Shown here one piece after another: positions 18,928-28,491 of a DNA stretch of 64,000 nucleotides. Source of the stretch: Pseudomonas hunanensis (GTDB taxonomy: Bacteria; Pseudomonadota; Gammaproteobacteria; Pseudomonadales; Pseudomonadaceae); contig NZ_QJRC01000065.1 of NCBI RefSeq assembly GCF_013393325.1, forward strand, positions 93,520 to 157,519. Reading direction: 5' to 3'. The translations under genes were made by a program, and so were the position numbers. The stretch's first letter is position 1. Each line of letters opens with the position of its first letter. The notes under the pieces are model-generated. The model saw only the letters and a program-made list of their open reading frames with translations, made no database searches and was not told the origin of the DNA.

Positions 18928-19149
18928 TCAGGCCTGACGCTGCAGCTTCACATACAGCTGCTCGACCTTTTCCCGCGCCCACGGTGTCTTGCGCAGAAAG
19001 GTCAGGCTCGACTTGATGGTCGGGTTGCTCTTGAAGCAGCGCACATCAATGCGCTCGGCCAGGCCCTGCCATTGGTAGTGCGCCACCAGCTCGGTGAGGA
19101 TCTGTTCGAGGGTCTTGCCGTGCAGCGCGTTATGTTGGGCCGTGCTCAT
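18928..19149 (-). CDS. VF530-family DNA-binding-like protein
   Basis: A 73-residue small cytoplasmic protein. [30 protein letters not shown] and [13 protein letters not shown] are the three conserved blocks of the VF530 (DUF2132) family, which has a fold recalling DNA-binding proteins but no fixed function. The ATG at 19149 has GGAG six bases upstream; the longer frame to 19176 has no such site. Confidence 0.85.
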   Translation of the reverse strand: MSTAQHNALHGKTLEQILTELVAHYQWQGLAERIDVRCFKSNPTIKSSLTFLRKTPWAREKVEQLYVKLQRQA

Positions 19150-19263
19150 GCTGTGCTCCGTAGGAAAGATGCGCACCTTACACGAGTGTAGTGGTGGGTG
19201 GGATCCGTCGAGTCGACAGAAAAAATGCTGGCCAGGGGCAAAACCACTGTGCTGAAATAGTTA

Positions 19264-19278
19264 TGTTATGTTGTAACA
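19264..19278. promoter_or_regulatory. Zur-like box
   Basis: TGTTAT-GTT-GTAACA is a near-perfect 6-3-6 palindrome resembling the Pseudomonas Zur site (TGTTAT-ATT-ATAACA). It ends 35 bases before the TonB-receptor start and lies in an AT-rich promoter-like stretch. Zinc repression of a zinc-type receptor would be the logical role. Confidence 0.6.
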
Positions 19279-19313
19279 CTAATAAAGCATCTGCCAAGGA
19301 ACGCCCCATCCCC

Positions 19314-21362
19314 ATGCTGTACTCACCGCTTCGCCTCTCCCCCCTTGCCGTCGCGCTCTGGCTGGCTGCGCCGCCCAGCCAGGCCGTGGAACTCGAACCC
19401 CAGGTCATCACCGCCAACCCGTTGGGCAACCGCCAGCTGGCCGCCCCCAGCACCGTGCTCGAAGGCGAAAACCTGCTGCAACAACAGCACGGCAGCCTCG
19501 GTGAAACCCTGAACAAGCAGCCCGGTGTCGCCTCTACCTGGTTCGGCCCTGGCGCCAGCCGCCCGGTGATCCGCGGCCTGGACGGCGACCGCATTCGCAT
19601 CCTGCGCAATGGCGTCGGTGCCCTGGATGCCTCATCGCTGTCCTATGACCACGCTGTACCGCTGGACCCGGTCACCGTTGACCGCGTCGAGATCGTCCGC
19701 GGCCCCGCCGCCTTGCTCTACGGCGGCAACGCCATTGGCGGGGTAGTCAACACGTTCGACAACCGCATCCCGGATTCGCCGATCGAAGGCATCCACGGTG
19801 CCGGTGAGCTGCGCTATGGCGGCGCCGATACTACCCGCAGCAGCGCCGGCAAGCTGGAGGCCGGCAACGGTGCCTTCGCCCTGCATCTGGACGCCAACAG
19901 CCGCCAGTTCAATGACCTGCGTATTCCCGGCTACGCCCGCAGTGCCAAGGTGCGCGATGCCGATGAGCCGGGCAGCAAGCACCGCCTGGAAAACAGCGAC
20001 GGCCGCCAGGACGGTGGCGCGGTAGGCGGTGCCTATCACTGGGACCACGGTTACGCCGGCCTGTCGTACAGCCGTTACGACAGCAACTACGGCTCGGTGG
20101 CCGAACCCGGTGTGCGCCTGGACATGCAGCAGGACCACTACGCCTTCGCCTCCGAGCTGCGCGACCTTGACGGCCCGTTCAGCTCGGTCAAGGTCGATGC
20201 CGGCTACACCGACTACGAACACAGCGAAATCGAAGAAGGCGAAGTCCACACCACCTTCAAGAACAAAGGCTACGAAGCGCGCATCGAAGCCCGCCACCAA
20301 CCACTCGGGCCGGTGGAGGGTGTTGTGGGTGCTCAGGTCAGCCGCAACGAGTTCTCCGCCCTGGGCGAGGAGGCCTTCGTCCCGCACACCAATACCGACA
20401 GCCTGGCGCTGTTCATGCTCGAGCAGTGGCAGGCCACGGAACGCCTGAACCTGAGCCTGGGCGCACGCATGGAGCACACCCGGGTCGACCCGGACGCCAA
20501 AGGTAACGAAAACTTCGTCGACGCCGACAGTGCCAGCAGCTTCAACGCGTTCAGCCTGTCTTCGGGGGCGGTGTACCAGCTCGACCCGATCTGGTCGCTG
20601 GCCGCCAACCTCGGCTACACCGAGCGCGCGCCGACCTTCTACGAGCTGTACGCCAATGGTGCGCACGTGGCCACCGGCGCCTTTGAAGTCGGCGATGCCA
20701 GCTTGAACAAGGAAAAGGCCATTTCCGCTGACCTGGCGCTGCGCTTCGACAATGGCACCCATAAAGGCAGTGTCGGGGTGTTCTATAGCCACTTTCGCAA
20801 CTACATCGGCCTGATCGGCACCGGCAACACCCGCGAGGGCGGGCATGACCACGACCACGACGAGGATGACCACGACCACGATCATGGCCATGAGGGCTTC
20901 CCGGAATACCAGTACCAAGGCGTGCGGGCACGCTTCTACGGCATCGAGGCCCAGGACCGCTGGCAACTGGTCGAGAACCGTTACGGCAGCTTCGCCCTGG
21001 AGTTGTCCGGTGACTACACCCGGGCCAAGAACCTCGACAGTGGCGAGCCGCTGCCCCGTATCGCCCCACTGCGCCTGAACAGCGGCCTGGTCTGGGAGCT
21101 CGACCGCTGGCAAGCGCGGGTAGATGTGCAACATGCAGCATCGCAACATCGCAAGCCGGCCAACGAAACCAGCACCGAGGGCTACACCACACTGGGGGCC
21201 AGCGTTGGCTACCGCTTCGAAGTTGGCCAGAGCCAGTGGCTGGCATTTGTACGCGGTGAAAACCTGACCGACCAGACCGTGCGCTACGCCAGCTCGATCC
21301 TGCGCGATATCGCGCCGGCGCCGGGGCGGAGTGTGGAGGTCGGGTTGCGTACCACCTTCTGA
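19314..21362 (+). CDS. TonB-dependent receptor, ZnuD-like zinc receptor
   Basis: A 682-residue outer-membrane receptor. Signal peptide ends near SQA (residue 24); a plug domain follows with VIRGLDGDRIRILRNG, DPVTVDRVEIVRGPAALLYGG and GGVVNTFDNRIP. The 22-strand barrel ends in Phe (GLRTTF). Residues 511-526 form a loop of only His, Asp, Glu and Gly (HDHDHDEDDHDHDHGH), as in ZnuD, where a His-rich loop captures zinc. The ATG at 19314 starts the signal peptide; the longer frame to 19191 is not used. A Zur-like box precedes and a strong terminator follows. Confidence 0.85.
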   Translation: MLYSPLRLSPLAVALWLAAPPSQAVELEPQVITANPLGNRQLAAPSTVLEGENLLQQQHGSLGETLNKQPGVASTWFGPGASRPVIRGLDGDRIRILRNGVGALDASSLSYDHAVPLDPVTVDRVEIVRGPAALLYGGNAIGGVVNTFDNRIPDSPIEGIHGAGELRYGGADTTRSSAGKLEAGNGAFALHLDANSRQFNDLRIPGYARSAKVRDADEPGSKHRLENSDGRQDGGAVGGAYHWDHGYAGLSYSRYDSNYGSVAEPGVRLDMQQDHYAFASELRDLDGPFSSVKVDAGYTDYEHSEIEEGEVHTTFKNKGYEARIEARHQPLGPVEGVVGAQVSRNEFSALGEEAFVPHTNTDSLALFMLEQWQATERLNLSLGARMEHTRVDPDAKGNENFVDADSASSFNAFSLSSGAVYQLDPIWSLAANLGYTERAPTFYELYANGAHVATGAFEVGDASLNKEKAISADLALRFDNGTHKGSVGVFYSHFRNYIGLIGTGNTREGGHDHDHDEDDHDHDHGHEGFPEYQYQGVRARFYGIEAQDRWQLVENRYGSFALELSGDYTRAKNLDSGEPLPRIAPLRLNSGLVWELDRWQARVDVQHAASQHRKPANETSTEGYTTLGASVGYRFEVGQSQWLAFVRGENLTDQTVRYASSILRDIAPAPGRSVEVGLRTTF

Positions 21363-21369
21363 AATCATG

Positions 21370-21392
21370 GGGCTGCGCTGCAGCCCTTTTTT
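21370..21392 (+). terminator. Intrinsic terminator after the TonB receptor
   Basis: GGGCTGC, three-base loop, GCAGCCC, then six T residues: a textbook rho-independent terminator 7 bases after the receptor stop. It isolates the receptor from the porin and dehydrogenase genes. Confidence 0.9.
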
Positions 21393-21426
21393 CAAGACTG
21401 TTACCCAATGGGCAACAATCAACTGC

Positions 21427-21437
21427 GACAAATTGTC
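21427..21437. promoter_or_regulatory. Short palindrome upstream of oprB
   Basis: GACAA-A-TTGTC, a perfect 5-1-5 palindrome about 145 bases before the oprB start in an AT-rich spacer. It could be an operator for a sugar-responsive regulator, but I cannot name the protein. Confidence 0.25.
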
Positions 21438-21580
21438 TTTTTTTCTTACAACTTCCGCTATATCCTCCCCACCTGAAGCTGAATCGCTTCACCGAAACCA
21501 TCTTGTCGCCATATCCATTGAAGGCCTGGCCCTTCGATGCGCTTGCCGTTTTTTCAATAATCAAAAGATAGCGCTATCTC

Positions 21581-22915
21581 ATGTTTCAACTGCCCAAAAC
21601 CTGTTACATCGGCCTTGCCCTTGGCGCCTTGGCGACACCCGCCAGCGCCAGCGAAATGTTCGCCAGCGACTCCCCGTGGATGCTCGGAGACTGGGGCGGC
21701 ACCCGTAGCCAATTACTGGAACAAGGCTACGACTTTACCCTCGGCTATACCGGCGAGATGGGCAGCAACCTGCACGGCGGTTACGACCACGACCGTACCG
21801 CGCGCTACAGCGACCAGTTCACCTTTGGCAGCCACCTGGACCTGGAAAAGATCCTCGGCTGGCACGCCACCGAATTCCAGCTGACCGTCACCGAACGCCA
21901 CGGCGACAACATCAGCAACGACCGCATCAACGACCCGCGCGTTGGCGGTTTCACCTCGGCCCAGGAAGTCTGGGGCCGCGGTGAAACCTGGCGGCTGACG
22001 CAGATGTGGATCAAGCAGAAGTACTTCGATGGCGCGCTGGATGTGAAATTCGGCCGCTTCGGTGAAGGCGAGGACTTCAACAGCTTCCCTTGCGACTTCC
22101 AGAACCTGGCCTTCTGCGGCTCGCAGGTGGGCAACTGGGTGGGTGGCATCTGGTACAACTGGCCAGTCAGCCAGTGGGCCCTGCGCGTGCGCTACAACCT
22201 CACCCCTGAGCTGTACGCTCAGGTCGGCGTATTCGAGCAAAACCCCTCCAACCTCGAATCGGGCAATGGCTTCAAGCTCAGCGGCAGCGGCACCCAGGGC
22301 GCGGTAATGCCGGTCGAACTGGTATGGAGCCCGCGTATCCAAGGCCTGAAAGGGGAATATCGCGCCGGCTACTACTACAGTAATGCCAAGGCACAAGATG
22401 TTCTCAAGGACAGCAACGGTCAGCCGGCAGCCCTCAGCGGCGCCGCCTACCGCAGCAGCTCGAGCAAGCACGGCTTGTGGCTCGGCGCCCAGCAGCAGGT
22501 GACCTCGCTGGCGTCCGACCAGTCGCGTGGGCTGAGCCTGTTCGCCAACGCCACGGTGCACGACAAGAAGACCAATGCCATCGACAACTATGTACAGACA
22601 GGGCTGGTATACAAAGGGCCCTTCGACGCCCGCGCCAAGGACGACATCGGTTTCGCCCTGGCCCGTGTGCACGTCAACCCTGCCTACCGCAAGAACGCCC
22701 GCCTGGCCAACCAGGCTGCCGGCCTCGACGACTACGACAACCCCGGCTTCCTGCCCGTGCAGGACACCGAATACAGCGCCGAGCTGTATTACGGCATCCA
22801 TTTGGCCGACTGGCTCACGGTACGCCCCAACCTGCAGTACATCCGCCACCCGGGCGGGGTGTCGCAGGTCGATGGCGCCCTGATCGGCGGCCTGAAGATC
22901 CAAAGCAGTTTCTAA
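21581..22915 (+). CDS. oprB: Carbohydrate-selective porin OprB
   Basis: A 444-residue outer-membrane porin for glucose and related sugars. Signal peptide 1-23 (cut after ASA), then the OprB-family opening SPWMLGDWGGTRSQLLEQGY and many aromatic-rich beta strands, ending in Phe. The C-terminal third contains YNLTPELYAQVGVFEQNP and ELYYGIHLADWLTVRPNLQY, both standard OprB-family blocks. Only 29 bases separate it from gcd, so they form one operon: the porin supplies glucose to the periplasmic dehydrogenase. Confidence 0.9.
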   Translation: MFQLPKTCYIGLALGALATPASASEMFASDSPWMLGDWGGTRSQLLEQGYDFTLGYTGEMGSNLHGGYDHDRTARYSDQFTFGSHLDLEKILGWHATEFQLTVTERHGDNISNDRINDPRVGGFTSAQEVWGRGETWRLTQMWIKQKYFDGALDVKFGRFGEGEDFNSFPCDFQNLAFCGSQVGNWVGGIWYNWPVSQWALRVRYNLTPELYAQVGVFEQNPSNLESGNGFKLSGSGTQGAVMPVELVWSPRIQGLKGEYRAGYYYSNAKAQDVLKDSNGQPAALSGAAYRSSSSKHGLWLGAQQQVTSLASDQSRGLSLFANATVHDKKTNAIDNYVQTGLVYKGPFDARAKDDIGFALARVHVNPAYRKNARLANQAAGLDDYDNPGFLPVQDTEYSAELYYGIHLADWLTVRPNLQYIRHPGGVSQVDGALIGGLKIQSSF

Positions 22916-22944
22916 CCCTTTCTTGACCTGACGGAGAACCTACG

Positions 22945-25356
22945 ATGAGCACTGAAGGTGCCAACCAAGGAAGCCGCTGGCTACCGCGCCTGATGGGCGC
23001 GCTGCTGTTGCTGATGGGCCTGGCCCTGCTGGCTGGCGGTATCAAGCTGAGCCAGCTGGGCGGATCGCTGTACTACCTGATCGCCGGTATCGGTTTTGCC
23101 CTCTCGGGCATCCTGCTGCTGGCCCAGCGCCGCATCGCCCTGGGCCTGTATGGCCTGGTGCTGTTGGGCAGCACCGTGTGGGCCCTGCTCGAGGTAGGCC
23201 TGGACTGGTGGCAACTGGTACCGCGCCTGGCTATCTGGTTCGCCATCGGCGTGGTGCTGCTGCTGCCGTGGGCACGTCGCCCGCTGATCGGCCCAGCCAG
23301 CAAAGCCAATACAGCACTGCTCAGCGTGGCAGTGGTCGCTTCGGGCGCTTGCGCGCTGGGCAGCCAGTTCACCCACCCCGGTGAAGTGTTCGGCGAACTG
23401 GGCCGCGAAAGCAGCGAAATGGCCAGCGCCGCCCCGGCGATGCCCGACGGCGAATGGCAGGCCTATGGCCGCACCGAACATGGCGACCGCTACTCGCCAC
23501 TGCGCCAGATCACCCCGCAGAACGCCTACCGCCTGGAAGAAGCCTGGCGTATTCGCACCGGCGACCTGCCGACCGAAAACGACCCGGTGGAGCTGACCAA
23601 CCAGAACACCCCGCTGAAGGTCAACGGCATGCTCTACGCCTGCACCGCGCACAGCCGCCTGCTGGCCCTGGACCCGGACACCGGCGCGGAAATCTGGCGC
23701 TACGACCCACAGGTCAAGAGCCCGACCGGCACGTTCAAGGGCTTTGCCCACATGACCTGCCGTGGTGTTTCGTACTATGACGAAAACCGCTACGTCAGTC
23801 GCGACGGCAGCCCTGTGCCGAAAATTACCGAGGCCGGCCAAGCCGTGGCCCAGGCCTGCCCGCGCCGCCTGTACCTGCCTACCGCGGATGCCCGCCTGAT
23901 CGCCATCAACGCCGACAACGGCAAGGTCTGCGAAGGCTTCGCCAACCAGGGTGTGATCGATCTCACCACCGGCATCGGGCCGTTCACTGCCGGCGGCTAT
24001 TACTCCACCTCGCCTGCCGCGGTCACCCGTGACCTGGTGATCATCGGTGGCCACGTCACCGACAACGAGTCGACCAACGAGCCGTCCGGGGTGATCCGCG
24101 CCTACGACGTGCACGATGGCCACCTGGTGTGGAACTGGGACAGCAACAACCCGGACGACACCAAGCCATTGGCTGCCGGCAAAATGTACAGCCGCAACTC
24201 GGCCAACATGTGGTCAATCGCCAGCGTCGACGAAGACCTTGGCATGATCTACCTGCCGCTGGGCAACCAGACCCCGGACCAGTGGGGCGCCAACCGCACT
24301 CCAGGTGCCGAGAAGTACAGCGCCGGCGTAGTCGCCCTTGACCTGACCACCGGCAAGGCGCGCTGGAACTACCAGTTCACCCATCACGACCTGTGGGACA
24401 TGGACGTCGGCAGCCAGCCGACCCTGGTGCACCTGAAGACCGACGATGGCGTGAAACCGGCGATCATCGTACCGACCAAGCAAGGCAGCCTGTACGTGCT
24501 CGACCGCCGCGACGGTACGCCGATTGTGCCGATCCGCGAAATCCCTACCCCACAGGGTGCGGTGAAAGGCGACCACACCTCGCCGACTCAAGCCCGCTCC
24601 GACCTCAACCTGCTCGGCCCAGAGCTGACCGAACAGGCCATGTGGGGCGCTACGCCGTTCGACCAGATGCTGTGCCGCATCCAGTTCCGCGAACTGCGCT
24701 ACGAAGGCCAGTACACCCCGCCATCCGAACAGGGTTCGCTGATTTATCCGGGCAACGTGGGTGTATTCAACTGGGGCAGCGTGTCGGTCGACCCGGTGCG
24801 CCAGCTGCTGTTCACCTCGCCCAACTACATGGCATTCGTGTCGAAGATGGTCCCCCGCGAGCAGGTAGCCGAAGGCAGCAAGCGCGAAAGCGAGACCAGC
24901 GGCGTGCAGCCCAATACCGGCGCGCCGTACGCGGTGACCATGCACCCGTTCATGTCGCCGCTGGGCGTACCGTGCCAGGCCCCGGCCTGGGGCTATGTCG
25001 CCGCCATCGACCTGTTCACCAACAAGGTGGTGTGGAAGCACAAGAACGGCACCACCCGCGACAGCACCCCGGTACCGATCGGCCTGCCGGTTGGCGTGCC
25101 GAGCATGGGCGGTTCGATCGTCACTGCCGGTGGCGTCGGCTTCCTCAGCGGCACCCTCGACCAGTACCTGCGTGCCTATGACGTGAACAACGGCAAGGAA
25201 CTGTGGAGTGCCCGCCTGCCAGCGGGTGGCCAGGCCACTCCGATGAGCTACACCGGCAAGGATGGCAAGCAGTATGTGCTGGTGACCGCCGGCGGCCATG
25301 GCTCGCTGGGTACCAAAATGGGCGATTACATCATCGCTTACAAACTCGCTGAGTAA
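22945..25356 (+). CDS. gcd: Membrane-bound PQQ glucose dehydrogenase
   Basis: An 803-residue quinoprotein that oxidises glucose to gluconolactone in the periplasm and passes electrons to ubiquinone. Five N-terminal membrane segments (about 12-150) precede an eight-bladed propeller with repeated tryptophan-docking motifs (for example DLTTGKARWNYQ and DVNNGKELWSARL). Length and order match E. coli and Pseudomonas Gcd. The start has GGAGAACC upstream. This direct oxidative pathway is the main glucose route in P. putida and yields the gluconate linked to phosphate solubilisation. A pair of facing REPs follows the stop. Confidence 0.95.
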   Translation: MSTEGANQGSRWLPRLMGALLLLMGLALLAGGIKLSQLGGSLYYLIAGIGFALSGILLLAQRRIALGLYGLVLLGSTVWALLEVGLDWWQLVPRLAIWFAIGVVLLLPWARRPLIGPASKANTALLSVAVVASGACALGSQFTHPGEVFGELGRESSEMASAAPAMPDGEWQAYGRTEHGDRYSPLRQITPQNAYRLEEAWRIRTGDLPTENDPVELTNQNTPLKVNGMLYACTAHSRLLALDPDTGAEIWRYDPQVKSPTGTFKGFAHMTCRGVSYYDENRYVSRDGSPVPKITEAGQAVAQACPRRLYLPTADARLIAINADNGKVCEGFANQGVIDLTTGIGPFTAGGYYSTSPAAVTRDLVIIGGHVTDNESTNEPSGVIRAYDVHDGHLVWNWDSNNPDDTKPLAAGKMYSRNSANMWSIASVDEDLGMIYLPLGNQTPDQWGANRTPGAEKYSAGVVALDLTTGKARWNYQFTHHDLWDMDVGSQPTLVHLKTDDGVKPAIIVPTKQGSLYVLDRRDGTPIVPIREIPTPQGAVKGDHTSPTQARSDLNLLGPELTEQAMWGATPFDQMLCRIQFRELRYEGQYTPPSEQGSLIYPGNVGVFNWGSVSVDPVRQLLFTSPNYMAFVSKMVPREQVAEGSKRESETSGVQPNTGAPYAVTMHPFMSPLGVPCQAPAWGYVAAIDLFTNKVVWKHKNGTTRDSTPVPIGLPVGVPSMGGSIVTAGGVGFLSGTLDQYLRAYDVNNGKELWSARLPAGGQATPMSYTGKDGKQYVLVTAGGHGSLGTKMGDYIIAYKLAE

Positions 25357-25388
25357 ACCTTTGTTGCGGCAGTGAACGCACTGCCGCA

Positions 25389-25452
25389 TTCGCGGGCAAG
25401 CCCGCTCCTACAGATACCGTGCTCTACCTGTGGGGGCGGGCTTGCCCGCGAA
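25389..25452. repeat. Inverted pair of REP palindromes
   Basis: Two 24-base REP units face each other: TTCGCGGGCAAGCCCGCTCC... at 25389-25412 and its inverse at 25429-25452, separated by 16 bases. This pair lies between gcd and lon and could fold into one long hairpin that protects or ends the gcd mRNA. Confidence 0.85.
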
Positions 25453-25566
25453 GAGGCCGGCACAGGCCAGCCAAGATGAAACCCCTCCCCCGCTGCCTTC
25501 GTCTACCATTGAAACCCATCCCCCCCCGCCCCATCTAAGCACCATAGTCATTTACGCAGGTGCCCC

Positions 25567-27984
25567 ATGAGCGACCAGCAGGATTTCCCGGAACACCCCG
25601 ACGAACACAGCGAAGTCGAACACACCACCCAGGCCGATACCAGCCACGCCCTCGCCCTGCCCGGCCAGCAACTGCCGGACAAGGTCTATGTGATCCCGAT
25701 TCACAACCGCCCGTTCTTCCCGGCCCAGGTACTGCCGGTCATCGTCAACGAAGAACCCTGGGCCGAAACCCTCGACCTGGTCGCCAAGTCACCGGACCAC
25801 TGCCTGGCGCTGTTCTTCATGGACACCCCGCCAGAAGACCACCGTCACTTCGACACCTCGGCGCTGCCGCAGTACGGCACGCTGGTCAAGGTGCACCATG
25901 CCAGCCGCGAAAACGGCAAGCTGCAGTTCGTCGCCCAGGGCCTGACGCGGGTACGCATCCGCACCTGGCTCAAGCACCATCGCCCGCCCTACCTGGTCGA
26001 AGTCGAATACCCACGCCAGCCCACCGAGCCGACCGACGAGGTCAAGGCCTACGGTATGGCACTGATCAATGCGATCAAAGAATTGCTACCGCTCAATCCG
26101 CTCTACAGCGAAGAGCTCAAGAACTACCTCAACCGCTTCAGCCCCAATGACCCCTCACCCCTCACCGACTTCGCCGCGGCACTGACCTCTGCCACTGGCA
26201 GCCAGCTGCAAGAAGTGCTCGACTGCGTGCCCATGCTCAAACGCATGGAAAAGGTCCTGCCGATGTTGCGCAAGGAAGTGGAAGTCGCACGCCTGCAGAA
26301 CGAGATCTCGGCCGAGGTCAATCGGCAGATCGGCGAGCACCAGCGCGAATTCTTCCTCAAGGAACAGCTCAAGGTCATCCAGCAGGAGCTGGGCCTGACC
26401 AAGGACGACCGCAGCGCCGACCTCGAACAGTTCGAGCAACGCCTGGAGGGCAAGACACTGCCGGCCCAGGCGCGCAAGCGCATCGACGAAGAGATGGGCA
26501 AACTGGCCATCCTCGAAACCGGCTCGCCCGAATACGCCGTCACCCGCAACTACCTCGAGTGGGCCACCGCCCTGCCGTGGGGCGTGTACGGCAAGGACAA
26601 GCTCGACCTCAAGCATGCGCGTAAAGTGCTCGACCAGTACCACGCCGGCCTGGACGACATCAAGGAGCGCATCCTCGAGTTCCTCGCCGTGGGCGCCTGG
26701 AAAGGCGAAATCAGCGGCTCGATCGTGCTGCTGGTGGGCCCGCCCGGTGTGGGCAAGACCAGTATCGGCAAATCCATCGCCGAGTCGCTCGGGCGGCCGT
26801 TCTACCGTTTCAGCGTTGGCGGCATGCGTGACGAAGCCGAAATCAAGGGCCATCGCCGCACCTACATCGGCGCCCAGCCCGGCAAGCTGGTGCAGGCCCT
26901 GAAAGACGTCGAAGTGATGAACCCGGTGATCATGCTCGACGAGATCGACAAGATGGGCCAGAGCTACCAGGGCGACCCGGCTTCGGCATTGTTGGAAACC
27001 CTAGACCCGGAGCAGAACGTCGACTTCCTCGACCACTATCTCGACCTGCGCCTGGACCTGTCCAAGGTGCTGTTCGTGTGCACCGCCAACACCCTCGACT
27101 CGATCCCCGGGCCGTTGCTCGACCGCATGGAAGTGATCCGCCTGTCCGGCTACATCACCGAAGAAAAGCTGGCCATCGCCAAACGCCACCTGTGGCCCAA
27201 ACAGCTGGAAAAGGCTGGCGTTTCCAAGACCAGCCTCAGCATCAATGACAGCGCCCTGCGCCTGGTGATCGACGGCTATGCCCGCGAGGCCGGCGTTCGC
27301 CAGTTGGAGAAGCAATTGGGCAAGCTGGTGCGCAAGGCCGTGGTCAAGCTGCTGGAAGCCCCCGAAACCAAGCTGAAGATTGGCACCAAGGACCTGGAGG
27401 CAGCACTGGGCAAACCGGTGTTCCGCAGCGAACAGGTACTGGCTGGCAAAGGCGTGATCACCGGCCTGGCCTGGACCAGCATGGGCGGCGCCACACTGCC
27501 GATCGAAGCGACCCGCATCCACACCCTCAACCGGGGCTTCAAGCTGACCGGCAAGCTGGGGGACGTGATGAAGGAGTCTGCCGAAATTGCCTACAGCTAC
27601 GTCAGTTCCAACCTCAAGCAGTTTGGGGGTGACCCAAGCTTCTTCAACGAAGCGTTCATCCATTTGCACGTCCCCGAAGGTGCTACGCCCAAGGACGGCC
27701 CGAGTGCAGGCATCACCATGGCCAGTGCTTTGCTTTCACTAGCCCGCGACCAGTCTCCGAAAAAAGGTGTGGCCATGACCGGCGAGCTGACACTTACCGG
27801 CCAGGTGCTGCCAATTGGCGGTGTGCGCGAGAAGGTGATTGCGGCGCGGCGGCAGAAGATTTTCGAACTGATTCTTCCGGAGCCTAACCGCGGCGACTTC
27901 GAAGAACTGCCGGACTACCTGCGTGAAGGCCTGACAGTGCATTTCGCCAAGCGTTTCGCCGACGTAGCCAAAGTCCTGTTCTGA
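25567..27984 (+). CDS. lon: ATP-dependent protease Lon (second Lon type)
   Basis: An 805-residue LonA protease. N-terminal substrate-recognition domain (about 35-230), a long coiled coil, AAA+ module with GPPGVGKT (391-398), and C-terminal protease with catalytic Ser713 (DGPSAG) and Lys756 (GGVREK). The 43-residue Ser-Lys spacing equals that of E. coli Lon. P. putida genomes carry more than one lon; the position beside gcd suggests this is the one away from clpX. Unlike classical Lon, residues 1-30 are a polar acidic extension. A 15-bp hairpin follows the gene. Confidence 0.92.
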   Translation: MSDQQDFPEHPDEHSEVEHTTQADTSHALALPGQQLPDKVYVIPIHNRPFFPAQVLPVIVNEEPWAETLDLVAKSPDHCLALFFMDTPPEDHRHFDTSALPQYGTLVKVHHASRENGKLQFVAQGLTRVRIRTWLKHHRPPYLVEVEYPRQPTEPTDEVKAYGMALINAIKELLPLNPLYSEELKNYLNRFSPNDPSPLTDFAAALTSATGSQLQEVLDCVPMLKRMEKVLPMLRKEVEVARLQNEISAEVNRQIGEHQREFFLKEQLKVIQQELGLTKDDRSADLEQFEQRLEGKTLPAQARKRIDEEMGKLAILETGSPEYAVTRNYLEWATALPWGVYGKDKLDLKHARKVLDQYHAGLDDIKERILEFLAVGAWKGEISGSIVLLVGPPGVGKTSIGKSIAESLGRPFYRFSVGGMRDEAEIKGHRRTYIGAQPGKLVQALKDVEVMNPVIMLDEIDKMGQSYQGDPASALLETLDPEQNVDFLDHYLDLRLDLSKVLFVCTANTLDSIPGPLLDRMEVIRLSGYITEEKLAIAKRHLWPKQLEKAGVSKTSLSINDSALRLVIDGYAREAGVRQLEKQLGKLVRKAVVKLLEAPETKLKIGTKDLEAALGKPVFRSEQVLAGKGVITGLAWTSMGGATLPIEATRIHTLNRGFKLTGKLGDVMKESAEIAYSYVSSNLKQFGGDPSFFNEAFIHLHVPEGATPKDGPSAGITMASALLSLARDQSPKKGVAMTGELTLTGQVLPIGGVREKVIAARRQKIFELILPEPNRGDFEELPDYLREGLTVHFAKRFADVAKVLF

Positions 27985-27990
27985 CCTGCG

Positions 27991-28026
27991 CCGGCCTCAT
28001 CGCGGCCAAGCCCGCGATGAGGCCGG
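27991..28026. repeat. REP-like 15-bp hairpin after lon
   Basis: CCGGCCTCATCGCGG and its exact complement flank a six-base loop 6 bases after the lon stop. The form is a REP variant with ATC in place of TTC. It may stabilise the lon 3' end or end transcription, although no T run follows. Confidence 0.65.
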
Positions 28027-28092
28027 CACTGACAACACAAAACCTATCGGTCATCGGTTATCCTCAGGGCATCGTCAGTCCCCGGAGCCAAC

Positions 28093-28485
28093 ATGACCGC
28101 CCCTCGTCTGCTCGTTCCCCTGAGCTTCGCCCTGCTTTCTGCCTGCGCACATCAACCTTCGCAGCCCGTCGATCTGGACGCGGAAAGCGAGTGCCCCAAG
28201 CGCCTGCAAGTCGGCCAGATCCTGACCCTGACCCTGCCCAGCAACCCCTCCACCGGCTACCGCTGGCGTGTTCAGGATGCAGCCTCAAGCGTGCTGCACA
28301 GCGTCGGCTCAGAGGTGTACAGTGCCCCGGAAGAAGAGGGTGTGGTCGGCAGCGCCGGTGTCTCCACCTGGCGCTTCCAAGCCAGCAACAGCGGGGATGC
28401 CCAACTGGTTCTGACCTACCAGCAGCCTTGGGCTGCTGATGTCGCCCCCGTGCAAACCTTCGACTGCAAGATTATCGTCCGCTAA
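28093..28485 (+). CDS. Chagasin-like (inhibitor I42) lipoprotein
   Basis: A 130-residue exported protein. The N-terminus is a lipoprotein signal with lipobox LLSAC (Cys18), so it is anchored in the envelope. The mature part carries the two chagasin-family loops: NPSTGYRW and the STWRF segment after a glycine turn. Members inhibit papain-type cysteine proteases; bacterial ones may restrain the cell's own or foreign proteases. It is convergent with the toxin-like pair, six bases from the end of the B subunit gene, but its higher GC matches the core genome rather than the toxin genes. Confidence 0.8.
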   Translation: MTAPRLLVPLSFALLSACAHQPSQPVDLDAESECPKRLQVGQILTLTLPSNPSTGYRWRVQDAASSVLHSVGSEVYSAPEEEGVVGSAGVSTWRFQASNSGDAQLVLTYQQPWAADVAPVQTFDCKIIVR

Positions 28486-28491
28486 GGGCGA

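Noticed and set aside
20842..20900. CAC-GAC repeats as a CRISPR or tandem repeat
   Set aside because: They encode the His-Asp loop of the receptor; there are no spacers. No CRISPR array was seen in the window.
19632..21431. 599-codon open frame opposite the TonB receptor
   Set aside because: Antisense shadow; the plus-strand receptor has complete signal, plug and barrel features.
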